From Balamuthia mandrillaris (Eukaryota; Discosea; Longamoebia; Balamuthiidae): a DNA stretch of 64,000 nucleotides. Location of the stretch: NCBI GenBank assembly GCA_031835245.1, contig JAVKOQ010000060.1, positions 124,001 to 188,000 of the forward strand. The letters are read 5' to 3'. This document shows, piece after piece, positions 19,955 to 31,157 of this stretch. Numbering within the stretch: the stretch's first letter is position 1; every line of letters begins with the position of its first letter. Under the pieces are notes generated by a model. The model did not search any database and was not told where the DNA came from. It saw nothing but the letters and a program-made list of their open reading frames with translations. The position numbers were made by a program, and so were the translations under genes.

Positions 19955-20056
19955 TTACTTGGCGGGAGTTATCACGTAGTGATAAAACACGATCAGCAAG
20001 AAGATAGAACAGCCCAGCAGGTTGGCCAGCACGCCCAATTCCACATCCGTGAACAT
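19955..20056 (-). CDS. OST4: OST4, minimal oligosaccharyltransferase subunit (33 residues)
   Basis: A 33-residue frame on the minus strand, ATG at 20056-20054 and TAA at 19957-19955. It starts MFTDVELGVLANLLG and continues with a single membrane helix (CSIFLLIVFYHYV), ending TPAK. This is the layout of OST4 in yeast and animals (about 36-37 residues; I/T-D-V-x-L near the N-terminus, LxxFANxLG, then the YHY motif). OST4 is a one-helix subunit that stabilises the catalytic STT3 in the ER. The protein is too short for usual ORF cut-offs. It shares its upstream region with the giant repeat gene on the opposite strand. Confidence 0.92.
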   Translation of the reverse strand: MFTDVELGVLANLLGCSIFLLIVFYHYVITPAK

Positions 20057-20248
20057 TGTTTTGGTTTGGATTCTGAATGTGTGTGAGAAAGATAGAGGGG
20101 CGAGAGAAAAAGAAGAAAAAAGAGTGGCCCTTTACCTAGCTTGTCCTTGCGACAACACAAGCGATAAAGAGACAGCGCCACACACGAGAAGAAGGGAAAG
20201 CGGTACTAGTGGTAGACCAAGGTGCGCCGCTGTGCGAGATCTTGCCTT

Positions 20249-23200
20249 CTCTGTAGGCCTCTCAGCTGACATCGCCCAGGACCTCCATGTGGGAGGGGAT
20301 ACCTCCATCGAGGGCGACACCACCGTCGACCAGGATCTCACCGTGGGTGGGGATGCCTCCATCGAGGGAGATGCCACCGTGGATCAGGACCTCACCGTGG
20401 GAGGGGATGCCTCCGTGGAAGGAGACACCACCACCGACGGCCATTTGTCTGTTGGCCTCTCAGCTGACATCGCCCAGGACCTCCATGTGGGAGGGGATAC
20501 CTCCATCGAAGGAGACGCTACTGTTGATCAAAATCTCACTGTGGGAGGGGATGCTTCCATCGAAGGAGATGCCACCGTGGATCAGAACCTCACTGTGGGT
20601 GGCGATGCCTCCATTGAGGGAGATGCCACCGTGGACCAAGATTTGACAGTGGGAGGGGATGCCTCTGTGGAAGGAGACACCACCATTGATGGCCATTTAT
20701 CTGTTGACTTGTCTGCTGACATCGCCCAGGACCTCCATGTAGGAGGGGACACCTCCATCGTGGGCGACACCACCGTTGATCAGAACCTCACCGTGGGAGG
20801 GGATGCTTCCATCGAGGGAGATGCCACTGTGGATCAGGACCTCACCGTGGGAGGAGATGCCTCTGTGGAAGGAGACACCACCATCGACGGCCATTTATCT
20901 GTTGGCTTGTCTGCTGACATCGCCCAGGACCTCCATGTGGGAGGGGATACCTCCATCGAGGGTGACACCACCGTTGATCAGAACCTCACCGTGGGAGGGG
21001 ATGCCTCCATCGAAGGAGATGCCACTGTGGATCAGGACCTCACCGTGGGAGGAGATGCCTCTGTGGAAGGAGACACCACCATCGGTGGCCACCTGTCTGT
21101 TGGTTTGTCTGCTGACATCGCCCAGGACCTCCATGTGGGAGGGGATACTTCCATCGAGGGCGACACCACCGTTGATCAGAACCTCACCGTGGGAGGGGAT
21201 GCCTCCATCGAGGGCGATGCCACTGTTGATCAGAACCTCACTGTGGGAGGGGATACCTCCATCGAGGGTGACACCACCGTTGATCAAAATCTCACTGTGG
21301 GAGGAGATGCTTCCATCGAGGGAGATGCCACTGTGGATGTAGATCTATCCGTGGGAGGGGATGCTTCTGTGGATGGAGACACCACCATCGATGGCCATTT
21401 GTCTGTTGGCTTGTCTGCTGACATCGCCCAGGACCTCCATGTCGGCGGAGACACCTCCATCGAAGGTGACACCACTGTTGATCAAAATCTCACCGTGGGA
21501 GGAGATACCTCAATCGAAGGAGATGCCACTGTGGATCAGGACCTCACCGTGGGAGGGGATGCATCCGTGGAAGGAGACACCACCATAGATGGCCATTTGT
21601 CTGTCGGCCTTTCCGCTGACATCGCCCAGGACCTCCATGTGGGAGGGGATACCTCCATCGAGGGCGACACCACCGTCGACCAGAACCTCACTGTGGGAGG
21701 GGATGCCTCCATCGAAGGAGATGCCACTGTGGACTCGGACTTGACAGTGGGAGGGGATGCCTCTGTGGAAGGAGACACCACCATTGATGGCCATTTGTCT
21801 GTTGGCTTGTCTGCTGACATCGCCCAGGACCTCCATGTGGGAGGGGACACCTCCATCGAGGGCGACACCACCGTTGACCAAAACCTCACTGTGGGAGGGG
21901 ATGCTTCCATCGAAGGAGATGCCACTGTTGATCAGGACCTCACCGTGGGAGGGGATGCATCCATCGAGGGAGATGCCACCGTGGATCAGGACCTCACCGT
22001 GGGAGGAGATGCCTCTGTGGAAGGAGACACCACCATCGATGGCCACCTGTCTGTTGGTTTGTCTGCTGACATCGCCCAGGACCTTCATGTGGGAGGGGAT
22101 ACTTCCATCGAGGGCGACACCACCGTGGACCATTACCTCACTGTTGGAGGGGATGCTTCCATCGAAGGAGATGCCACCGTGGACGAGGACCTGTTTGTGG
22201 GAGGAGAGGCAACCATCGAGGGAGACACCACCATTGAAGGCTACTTGTCTGTTGGTCTCTCTGCTGACATTGCTGACGATCTCACCGTGGGAGGGGACAC
22301 TTCCATGGAAGGAGATGCCACCGTTGACCAGAACCTCACTGTGGGAGGGGATGCATCCATCGAAGGAGATGCCACCGTGGATCAAAATCTCACCGTGGGA
22401 GGGGATGCCTCTGTGGAAGGAGACACCACCATCGACGGCCATTTATCTGTTGGCTTGTCAGCTGACATCGCCCAGGACCTCCATGTGGGAGGGGATACCT
22501 CCATCGAGGGTGACACCACCGTTGATCAGAACCTCACCGTGGGAGGGGATGCTTCCATCGAGGGAGATGCCACCGTGGATCAGGACCTCACCGTGGGAGG
22601 GGATGCCTCTGTGGAAGGAGACACCACCATCGATGGCCACCTGTCTGTTGGTTTGTCTGCTGACATCGCCCAGGACCTCCATGTGGGAGGGGACACCTCC
22701 ATCGAGGGTGACACCACCGTTGATCAGAACATCACTGTGGGAGGGGATGCTTCCATCGAGGGAGATGCCACTGTTGATCAGGATCTGACAGTGGGAGGGG
22801 ATGCCTCTGTGGAAGGAGACACCACCATCGACGGCCACCTGTCCGTTGGTTTGTCAGCTGACATCGCCCAGGACCTCCATGTGGGAGGGGATACCTCCAT
22901 CGAAGGAGATGCCACTGTGGATCAAGACCTCACCGTGGGAGGGGATGCTTCCATCGAGGGAGATGCCACCGTGGACGAAGACCTGTTTGTGGGAGGAGAG
23001 GCAACCATCGAGGGAGACACTACCATTGAAGGTTACTTGTCTGTTGGTCTCTCTGCTGACATTGCTGACGATCTCCTCGTGGGAGGGGACACTTCCATGG
23101 AAGGAGATGCCACCGTTGACCAGAACCTCACTGTGGGAGGGGATGCCTCCATCGAAGGAGATGCCACTGTGGACTTGGACTTGACAGTGGGAGGGGATGC

Positions 23201-25020
23201 CTCTGTGGAAGGAGACACCACCATTGATGGCCATTTGTCTGTAGGCCTCTCTGCTGACATCGCCCAGGACCTCCATGTGGGAGGGGATGCCTCCATCGAG
23301 GGCGACACCACCGTTGACCAAAACCTCACTGTGGGAGGGGATGCTTCCATTGAAGGAGATGCCACTGTTGATCAGGACCTCACCGTGGGAGGGGATGCAT
23401 CCATCGAGGGAGATGCCACCGTGGATCAGGACCTCACCGTGGGAGGAGATGCCTCTGTGGAAGGAGACACCACCATCGATGGCCACCTGTCTGTTGGTTT
23501 GTCTGCTGACATCGCCCAGGACCTTCATGTGGGAGGGGATGCTTCCATCGAGGGCGATGCCACTGTGGACTTGGACTTGACAGTGGGAGGGGATGCCTCT
23601 GTGGAAGGAGACACCACCATCGATGGCCACCTGTCCGTTGGTCTTTCCGCTGACATCGCCCAGGACCTTTATGTCGGCGGAGACACCTCCATCGAGGGTG
23701 ACACCACCGTCGATCAAGACCTTACTGTGAGCGGAGATGCTTCCATCGAGGGAGACGCTACCGTTGACCAGGACATCACTGTGGGAGGGGATGCTTCCAT
23801 CGAGGGAGATGCCACTGTGGATGTAGATTTCTACGTGGGAGGGGATGCTTCTGTGGAAGGAGACACCACCATCGACGGCCACTTGTCAGTTGGTTTGTCT
23901 GCTGACATTGCCGATGATCTCTGGGTTGGCGGGGATACCTCCATTGAAGGAGAAGCTACTGTGGATAATGATCTCACCGTTGGTGGCGATGCCTCCATTG
24001 AAGGAGAAGCTACTGTAGACCAAGATCTCACCGTTGGGGGAGACGTCTCCGTGGAAGGCGATGCCACTGTGGACCAAGACCTTACTGTTGGGGGAGACGT
24101 TTCAGTAGAAGGCGATGCCACCATAGATAACCACCTTACAGTGGCTGGCGACGCTTCCATAGAAGGCGATGCCACCGTGGATCAGAACCTCACCGTGGGA
24201 GGAGATGCCTCCATCGAAGGCGATGCCACTGTGGATGTAGATCTCTATGTAGGAGGAGATGCCTCCTTGGAAGGGGACACTACTATCGACGGCTATTTGT
24301 CCGCCGGCCTGTCCGCCACTATCGCCGATGATCTCACTGTGGGAGGAGACACCTCCATCGAAGGGGGTGCCACCATTGATCAGGACCTTACTGTGGGAGG
24401 AGATGCTTCCATTGAAGGAGATGCCACTGTGGATGTAGATCTCTATGTGGGAGGAGATGCTTCTGTGGAAGGGGACACCACCATCGACGGCTACTTGTCC
24501 GTCGGTCTGTCCGCCAACATTGCTGATGACCTCACTGTGGGAGGAGATGCCTCCATTGAAGGTGACGCCACCGTGGATGTAGACTTGTCCGTGGGCGGAG
24601 ATACCTCCATTGAAGGAGATGCCACTGTGGATGTAGATCTCTATGTGGGAGGAGATGCTTCTGTGGAAGGGGACTCCACCATCGACGGCTACTTGTCCGT
24701 CGGTCTGTCCGCCAACATTGCTGATGACCTCACTGTGGAAGGAGATGCCTCCATTGAAGGTGACGCCACCGTGGATGTAGACTTGTCCGTGGGCGGAGAT
24801 ACCTCCATTGAAGGAGATGCCACTGTGGATGTAGATCTCTATGTGGGAGGAGATGCTTCTGTGGAAGGAGACTCCACCATCGACGGCTACTTGTCCGTTG
24901 GCTTGTCTGCTGAGATTGCCCAGGACCTCAGTGTGGGAGGAGATGCCTCTATCGACGGCGACGTCTACATTGATGATGATGCCACCGTTGGCAGGGATGC
25001 AACAATTAGTCGCGATTTAA
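20249..25020 (+). repeat. 54-bp tandem minisatellite array (18-residue units)
   Basis: About 4.77 kb of 18-base hexads arranged as 54-base units, with a 198-base higher-order period (for example GGCCT at 20256 and again at 20454). Many units are nearly identical, which implies recent duplication or conversion. Units after about 23.9 kb are more diverged. Antisense and off-frame open frames here are by-products of the repeat. Confidence 0.95.
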
Positions 25021-26405
25021 CTGTTCGTCGTAATCTTGTCCTGTGTCCAGAGCCTGAGGGTTATTGGGACATGGCTGGCATTGATGATGACTTTGGTAGC
25101 TTTGTTTCTTCTGGAGGAGCTTGTGTAGTAGACGGTTAGTATTTTTTCAGCTTCTTCTATTATGCTATGTTCTTACCAGTGTCACTCTCTTTCAGAGAGC
25201 GAGGGAGCAACCGGACTCTCGCATTCTTCTACCAGCTCACGTTTCAACGGGACTTGCGATTTTACCATCTCTTCCGCCTCGTCCACTTTCTATCGGGCAT
25301 CCAAAGGAACAATATCCCTGTGGTACAGGGCAAATATTGCAACAACCCCGGTCGTTAGGAATTCACTGACTGACTTTAGTGTTGTCGCCAATCCTACCCC
25401 TGAGGGTTGGGCCTATGGACATAGTTCTTCTGCCATCAACGATTTCCAGCTTTTAACGGATACCCAAAATGGCGATAGGTGGTACATCCCTGATGCGGTT
25501 TATGGACAAAATGTATGGCTTTTTGTGGGTGGAAACATGTTCCACCCTGGAAACCCAGCTGTCGTACCAAAGGCCTGGCCCTCGAGACGGTTTGCCCATT
25601 CCCTCTCCCCAGATTTGGCTGACAATGACTAAGTGAACTTTGTATACCCTAATCATTATCATTCAGGTGGGAAGTGCAACAATCTGGATCCCACACAATC
25701 CGGGTGACAACGCAAAAGGGTGACCCTTGCACAAACGGTGATGGTGTATCGGTTGAGACATGGCTTCAATCTGGTGGTGTGCTAACTCGAATGTTCCAAC
25801 GTACGATTACTACCGGGACAACGCCCTTCTCCCCAGTAATTGATACCGTGGAGATACCCGCAGCAGTTGGGGACTATATTTACGTCGCAGTGGATCCAAT
25901 GAGTGACCAGCTTTGCGATTTTACTATCGTTAACGTTCAGATCACCTATCTTACAGGAACCCCACAGACCATATTCAGCGCTCGGGATGGAGCTGGAGGA
26001 TATCTTAAGCTGTCCGCTGGAGTGGGCACCATAACCTATGAAGTGTCAGATGGTACCCTGACCCCCTTAGAAGCACTAGAGGCAATTCCTTCCCCCACCG
26101 TCCCTATCGATCTTGGCAACTGGACACATGTTGCCCTTGTGTCCTCTGCTGAAGGAAATGCCATGTACATCAACGGCAAGGAAGCCACCTACCTTTATAG
26201 TGGTGCTGGAGGCCCTTCAGCTTCCGCTTTCATGCACGACGTTGTCTACGTATCATCCATTCACGTGGGTTCTGACGGTGCTGGCTCATACTTCGACGGC
26301 CTCATCGATGACTTAGCAATTTGGAAGGTACCCCTTACGGAGGACCAGGTCGCTGCTATTGCTTCTGGCGATGTTGAACCCACTGACCTCTGTGCTCCTG
26401 TCTAG
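20249..26405 (+). CDS. Giant hexapeptide-repeat (predicted beta-helix) protein with a C-terminal LamG-like domain
   Basis: Exon 1 is open from before 20249 to 25134; introns 25135-25195 (phase 1) and 25590-25666 (phase 2) lead to exons 25196-25589 and 25667-26405. Roughly 1,590 residues are a strict six-residue repeat, (V/I)-(G/E/D)-G/Q-D-(A/T/L)-(S/T), such as VGGDAS IEGDAT VDQDLT; three hexads form an 18-residue, 54-base unit, the size of one turn of a triangular beta-helix. About 22 VGLSADIAQDLH inserts mark a higher unit of typically 11 hexads (198 bases). The last repeats are more diverged. The C-terminal part (about 375 residues) resembles a LamG/concanavalin-like domain: ISLWYRA, GNWTHVALVSS, MYINGKEA and FDGLIDDLAIW. 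No ATG lies in frame before the repeats, so the true N-terminus, and any signal peptide, is not identified. A surface adhesin or fibre is an inference. Confidence 0.85.
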
Positions 26406-26689
26406 TTCTTATGTTTTACTGGGTGGCAATTCTCCTTTGCGTCTGTCTCTTTTACCTTGTTTCTTTCCGGCGAGGCCGTTTCACGCCCAGCTGATATCTA
26501 TATATTGTTTTTCCTTTTTCCTTTTTTTTTGTTATTTTTTTAAATTTTTTTTTTGTTGGTGCCACTTGACGAGGCCGCTGTGTGAGATGCCATAGCGTTC
26601 GATGAGTTCGGCAGGGGCGATGTAGTGTAAGTCTTGTGTAGGTTCTCGTAGTGGTTTGTGACATGTGTGGGAATACGACTGAAAAGAGG
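26406..26689. other. Short interval with poly-T and a possible inverted exon
   Basis: After the LamG gene there is a poly-T-rich stretch (about 26500-26560). Then, on the minus strand at about 26690-26566, lies a stretch reading DLHYIAPAELIERYGISHSGL after a TTTTCAG. That peptide resembles the segment expected just upstream of the truncated channel gene to the right, but it is in the opposite orientation. No complete gene is visible. Confidence 0.4.
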
Positions 26690-27786
26690 ATTGGCAGCCA
26701 TCTATGCAGACCTTTTAACATTTGTCGGCTCTGAGTTTTACTATAAGAACTTTCCAGAGTTGGAGGGCGTGGCCTTTGGTCGGGTGCAATCCATGATGAA
26801 CGGGGCAGTGGTGTTGGGTGTGCAGAGAACGAAGGAGAAGAATCTTTCCTTTACCATCCTTAATCCCAAAGATGACTTTGTCATTCGCGCCGAGGACGAC
26901 ATTCTTGTCATCTCTGAGTGCGGAGGCACCTTCGCTCTCACCGGTAACTTCTCATTTGCTGTCCCGGACTCGCTCCAACGAGATGCTGCAGGCGAGAAGA
27001 AACGAAGAAAGAAGCATCGAAAGAAGAAGCAACAACAAATGAAAAAGCAACGACAGAAAATGAAAGAAGAGGGAGAAAAGAAGAACGAAGCCGTTACCAC
27101 TCACCACAAGATGGAGACATTCCTCATATGTGGTTATGGAAGAAAGCTGCCAGCTGTTCTCACCGAGTTTGATCGGTACTTGGGGCCGGGCTCAGCTATT
27201 TACATCATGTTGGGACTGCCCAACAAACAAGAACGTCCCGCGATTGAAGAACTTAAAGCCTTGCCTCTCCGAAACATTACCTTGAGTTTTGTCAACGGTT
27301 CGTTTTCATTCTTTCTCATCTTTCTAATCGGTTTTCATTCTTTCTTGCTTACAGAGTACGAATAGGAGATCCAACAACACCACAAGGATTGCGGCAACTG
27401 GTTGGCACAACATTTGAAGAGCTAAAATGTACTATCGTCTTAGCCAACGATCACCTTCCCTCCGAGGAGGCAGATGCCCACACCATCATTACTGTGTTGC
27501 TGCTGAGCGAGCTCCTTGATGACATGTTTGCTTGCGCCACGCGTAAACGAAAACGGAAGCCGCGCATCATTTGGTACATGTTTAGCTTCTTCTTTGGTCT
27601 TGTTTCTATCTTGTGTTCGCTAGCTTACACAAATGTTCATAAGCGAGATAATGGACACTCGGTCAAAGGACTTGCTTTCTCAGGACGAAGGGGTGGAGTT
27701 TGTGCTGTCCACTCTCATCACAAGTCGTCTCATCACACAAATATCGGAACAACCTGGTATCAGCGAAGTCTTTGGTATACTCTTCC

Positions 27787-27834
<48 letters not shown>

Positions 27835-28273
27835 GCGTAAACCTTGCTGACTCTTATGTTTATTAACTTTTTCCATTGTTCAAGCGGAACTGTTTGCAGA
27901 GGAAGGAAATGAGATATACATCAAACCAGCTTCCTTGTATGCTCCTCTGGATGTACCATTTTCTTGGCTAACAGTACAAGCAGTTGCCAGGCAATACCAT
28001 CAAATAGCCATTGGTATCTTCTTCTTCTTCTTTTTGTTCTTGTTCTTGTTCTTCTTCTTCTTCTTCTTGTTCTTCTTCTTGTTCTTCTTCTTCTTCTTCT
28101 TCTTCTTGTTCTTCTTCTTCTTCTTCTACCATAAACTCACCCTAATTTTTTGTTAAGGGTATACCTATGGATTGGAGCGGATACCAGTGATCAATCCTCC
28201 ACAATCAGAACCAATAACGTTTACTCGTCAGCATAAAGTCGTGGTTGTGGCCGAGGATGAGGAGGACGATTAA
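26690..28273 (+). CDS. CASTOR/POLLUX-like ion channel, C-terminal part only (5' truncated)
   Basis: Exons about 26690-27297, 27357-27573, 27644-27774, 27885-28013 and 28158-28273 join in phase. The protein matches the cytoplasmic C-terminal half of plant nuclear-envelope channels CASTOR/POLLUX (DMI1): AIYADLLTFVGSEFYYKNFP, ILNPKDDFVIRAEDDILVIS, FLICGYGRKLPAVLTEFD, EIMDTRSKDLLSQ, ELFAEEGNEIYI and IPVINPP. A basic KKRRKKHRKKK-type insert sits after the first RCK-like segment. The pore helices and first RCK domain expected upstream are absent; the preceding 285 bases lead straight to the stop of the LamG gene on the same strand. Either the gene is a 5'-truncated pseudogene or the assembly is broken here. 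Downstream exons remain open, so the truncation looks recent or artefactual. Confidence 0.82.
27788..27832 (+). repeat. (CT)n microsatellite in channel-gene intron
   Basis: Pure CT run inside the 27775-27884 intron, sense strand. Confidence 0.95.
28016..28127 (+). repeat. (CTT)n microsatellite in channel-gene intron
   Basis: CTT repeats with TTG interruptions inside the 28014-28157 intron, sense strand. Confidence 0.95.
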
Positions 28274-28337
28274 AAACAGAACGATGCAGGTATAAACAAT
28301 ATAGTTTTGTTCTATTTTAAAACGCACATCCATCCAT

Positions 28338-28992
28338 TTAATTGACAGTCATCCTTTGGGGTTGAGAACTTGCATCGTCAGAGGAGAGAAGAGCTTCTAT
28401 CTCTTCTCGATCATGGCGATGATGCCGATATGGATTTTGATGTTGGCGATGATGACGACGAGGAGGGTTGTGCTGATGACGAGAATGATGATGATGACGA
28501 TGCGCACTATTCCGAGAAGAAGATAAAGAAGACGAAGGCCGTCCGGTTCGTTGTTGTTGCTGTTGTTGAAAGAGACGATGTTGTTGCGCTTGATGCTGCA
28601 TGAGTTGTTCTTGCAACTGCTTCTCCTCGTAGTACTTTTTCGCCATTTCGAGGAGATACTTTTTGACCACCACGTAAAGCCCCAGCTTGCGCGAAAGGAA
28701 CAAAACTAAGCCCGTCAAGATGAAGAACAGCCCAGCAAAGTTGAAGAGACTTCCTTGAGAGTCCCATTTGAGGACACGGTTTCCCATTACAGGCCTCAAG
28801 TGGAAGGCGATGGCCACCAGAGGTAGACGAACGGTATTGGCAATGTAAGCAATCGCGGCTGAGCCGTGCTTCACCACCATCAAAGTACAGAGGTTGAATA
28901 GAAAGTTGCCGATGATATACCCCACCACTGGCACCCATGCTTTTAAAAATAGTCAAACAGGAGAGAAGAATATGAGAACAGGAACGGAACGA

Positions 28993-29033
<41 letters not shown>

Positions 29034-29034
29034 A

Positions 29035-29068
<34 letters not shown>

Positions 29069-31157
29069 ACGAACCTAGGTGACAGTCGTCATCGGGTCTA
29101 GTATTGATCCCGATGAAGCACCTCCCTCCGTCGGAGACAGCGCCAGGAAGGCCCTGGATGGAACTGTCGCCTACCTTGGGCACAGCATCAAATGGACACA
29201 ACAATATAGACATCAACAACTGAAAGAACGCAGACCATGCTTGTAGATATACAATGTTAACTCCCTGTTGTAGTCAACTAGTTTAGCAAAAGTTTGCCAA
29301 TGAGGGCAGATGGAGGAGCAAGAGAAAGCACTGACCGTTTGTCGAAGAGTGAATTCCTTATAAACAACAGAAAGGCTGAGAGGTACCGTGGCACAGGCAA
29401 ACACTCCGTGATACAGAAGCGCGTTCCAATCGGGGAACCTCAACGTGGGATACAGAGAAGTAAACACACCAAACAGAACGACACCAGCACCACAATATTC
29501 CACCACATGATATCTGTTTTGTTTATTTTGTGAGACTCAAGTTCGAAAAGAGGGGAAAGAGGGAGAACGAGCAAAGAGAGAAGAGGGAGCAAAGGTACTT
29601 GATTTTCAGAAAGAAGATTGAAAGGAGCATTGTAATGGGGATGACTCCTTGAAACAACAGTGATTGAAGACTGCCATCTGTCCCACCCCCTCCATACACC
29701 TTTCAGAAAAGTACATGATAACAATTGTAAGCAAGAAAGGGCAAATGAGCAGGAGAAGCGAAAGAAGGAGGATACCAATAAAATACCAGACATGGCATCC
29801 AGAGAGCCCATGATGAAGAACTTCCACTTAGGACAGTCGAATGCGCGTCGAGCCGCCCTTAACTTAGCCTCCAACGCCTTCCTCTGCTTCTTCGACAGAG
29901 CCGCCATGCCCTTACTGACAGAAGGGCCTTCTCTTGGTCCTTCTTCATTACGTACCAACCGCCGCCTTCCCTCCTCTTCCACCAACTCGCCCGTTCGGTT
30001 ATTCGTCCTATCCACCATCTCTTCTTCCATTGATAAAGAATTGAACGCCATGATCTCCTCCTCTCCAGCTTCCACATCCATCTCGTCTCCTCCTCCTCTT
30101 CGTCATCCTCCTCTTCATCAAACTCATCTTCAAACGCTTCTTCTTCTTCATAGTAATCGGAGGACGAACGCAGCCGCTGTCGTCTTTGCTGCCGCCTCTG
30201 TCTTCTCCGCAGCTTTGTTCTCTTGCTCATCATGCTGTGATAGAGCTTAGCCTGGCGGAGGTTCTTCTGCTCCACGTGCAGGTAGAGCAGGCTAGCATAG
30301 GCTATGCAAAAGTAGAACGGCAGGGAGCCGGCTATCACCGCCAGCGAGAGGAAGTAATGGTAGTTGGGCATGGCGTCCGTCATCTTCTTGAAGCACACGG
30401 CAGCAAAGGTGGCGGTGGCCACCAACGCCACCCCATAGAAGAAGGACATGAGGAGGGAGCGGAGGTCGCCTTGCTCCCCCGCCAGCAGCACCACTGGCCA
30501 TTGCTTTAGCCAGTCAGGAGAGGAGGCGTCGCCTTGTTGTTGAGGTTGGGGTTGAGATGGAGAGTGTTGTTGTTGTTGCTGAGGATGATGAGGACGGGGA
30601 CGAGAGGGAGGTCTTTCCGCCTCTTCTCGTTGGCTGTCAAGTTCGTCGTCGTCTTCTGCTTCTTCCACCTCCTCCTCCTCTTCCTCGTCATCGTGAAAGC
30701 TGTTGGCTATTCTAGTAGGAGAAATTGGGGTGGAGGTTGGAAAGGGCCGTTTAGAGTCGCTCAGGTCTTTGCCCGTTCGGCGGGTAGTGTCGTGCGAGGT
30801 GAGGTCCTCCTCTACTTCCAGAACTGCAAGTCGTTCTTTGCCCTTGGGTTCCTCTTCTTCGTCTTGCTCTCCTTCTCCTGCTCCCTGTTGTTGTTGTGGT
30901 CTTTGCGAAAGAGGAGGAGGAGAAGCAGGAGGAGGGGAGGGAGAACGAAGAGCAGAACCGCGGTTGGCGTTCTCGGAGGAAGAGGAGGAGAGCAGAAAAG
31001 AATGAGTGAAAAAGGGAGAGGAGCTTAAGGAGGAGGAGGAGGAAGAAGATTCCTCTGTTGAGGAGGGCGGGTCATCGTCTATGCCACCAAAGCTGTCCTC
31101 TGCCCCGTCCTCCTCCTCAGAAGAGGAGGAGAAAGGGTCCAAGGGTCGTCCTTCCAT
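28338..31157 (-). CDS. CRT-like transporter (drug/metabolite superfamily)
   Basis: Membrane carrier of the chloroquine-resistance-transporter-like family, which in plants and Dictyostelium moves glutathione or small metabolites across organelle membranes. Exons 31157-29776, 29699-29599, 29513-29336, 29219-29075 and 28939-28338 give about 800 residues. Family segments: FFYGVALVATATFAAVCFKKM, KFFIMGSLDAMSGILL, QGVIPITMLLSIFFLKIKYH, VEYCGAGVVLFGVFTSLYP, the CFIGINTRPDDDCH loop and a WVPVVGYIIGNFLFNLCTL helix. Unusual additions are an about 225-residue acidic, Ser/Gln-rich N-terminal extension, a charged insert between helices 2 and 3, and a His/Gln-rich C-terminal tail. Exon 1 is two bases over a whole number of codons, and the frame slips by one base in a GAG-rich stretch near 30085; this looks like an indel in a repeat. 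Confidence 0.85.
28996..29065 (-). repeat. (GA)n tract (sense CT) in CRT-like intron 4
   Basis: GA repeats on the plus strand in the 28940-29074 intron of a minus-strand gene, followed by a G run next to the donor. Confidence 0.95.

Noticed and set aside
21510-23882. Long open frames on the minus strand (310 and 342 codons) and off-frame plus-strand frames across the repeat array
   Set aside because: They mirror the 54-base periodicity of the sense coding repeat; a tandem repeat without a stop in a given frame keeps that frame open everywhere. There is no start context or splice structure of their own.
20249-25020. CRISPR-like or satellite interpretation of the regular repeats
   Set aside because: There are no unique spacers between units, the repeat stays in one coding frame for thousands of bases, and the setting is a eukaryotic gene.
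26452-26721. 89-codon minus-strand frame with an ATG
   Set aside because: It overlaps poly-T-derived Lys runs, and another frame of the same stretch carries the more protein-like peptide; no family match.
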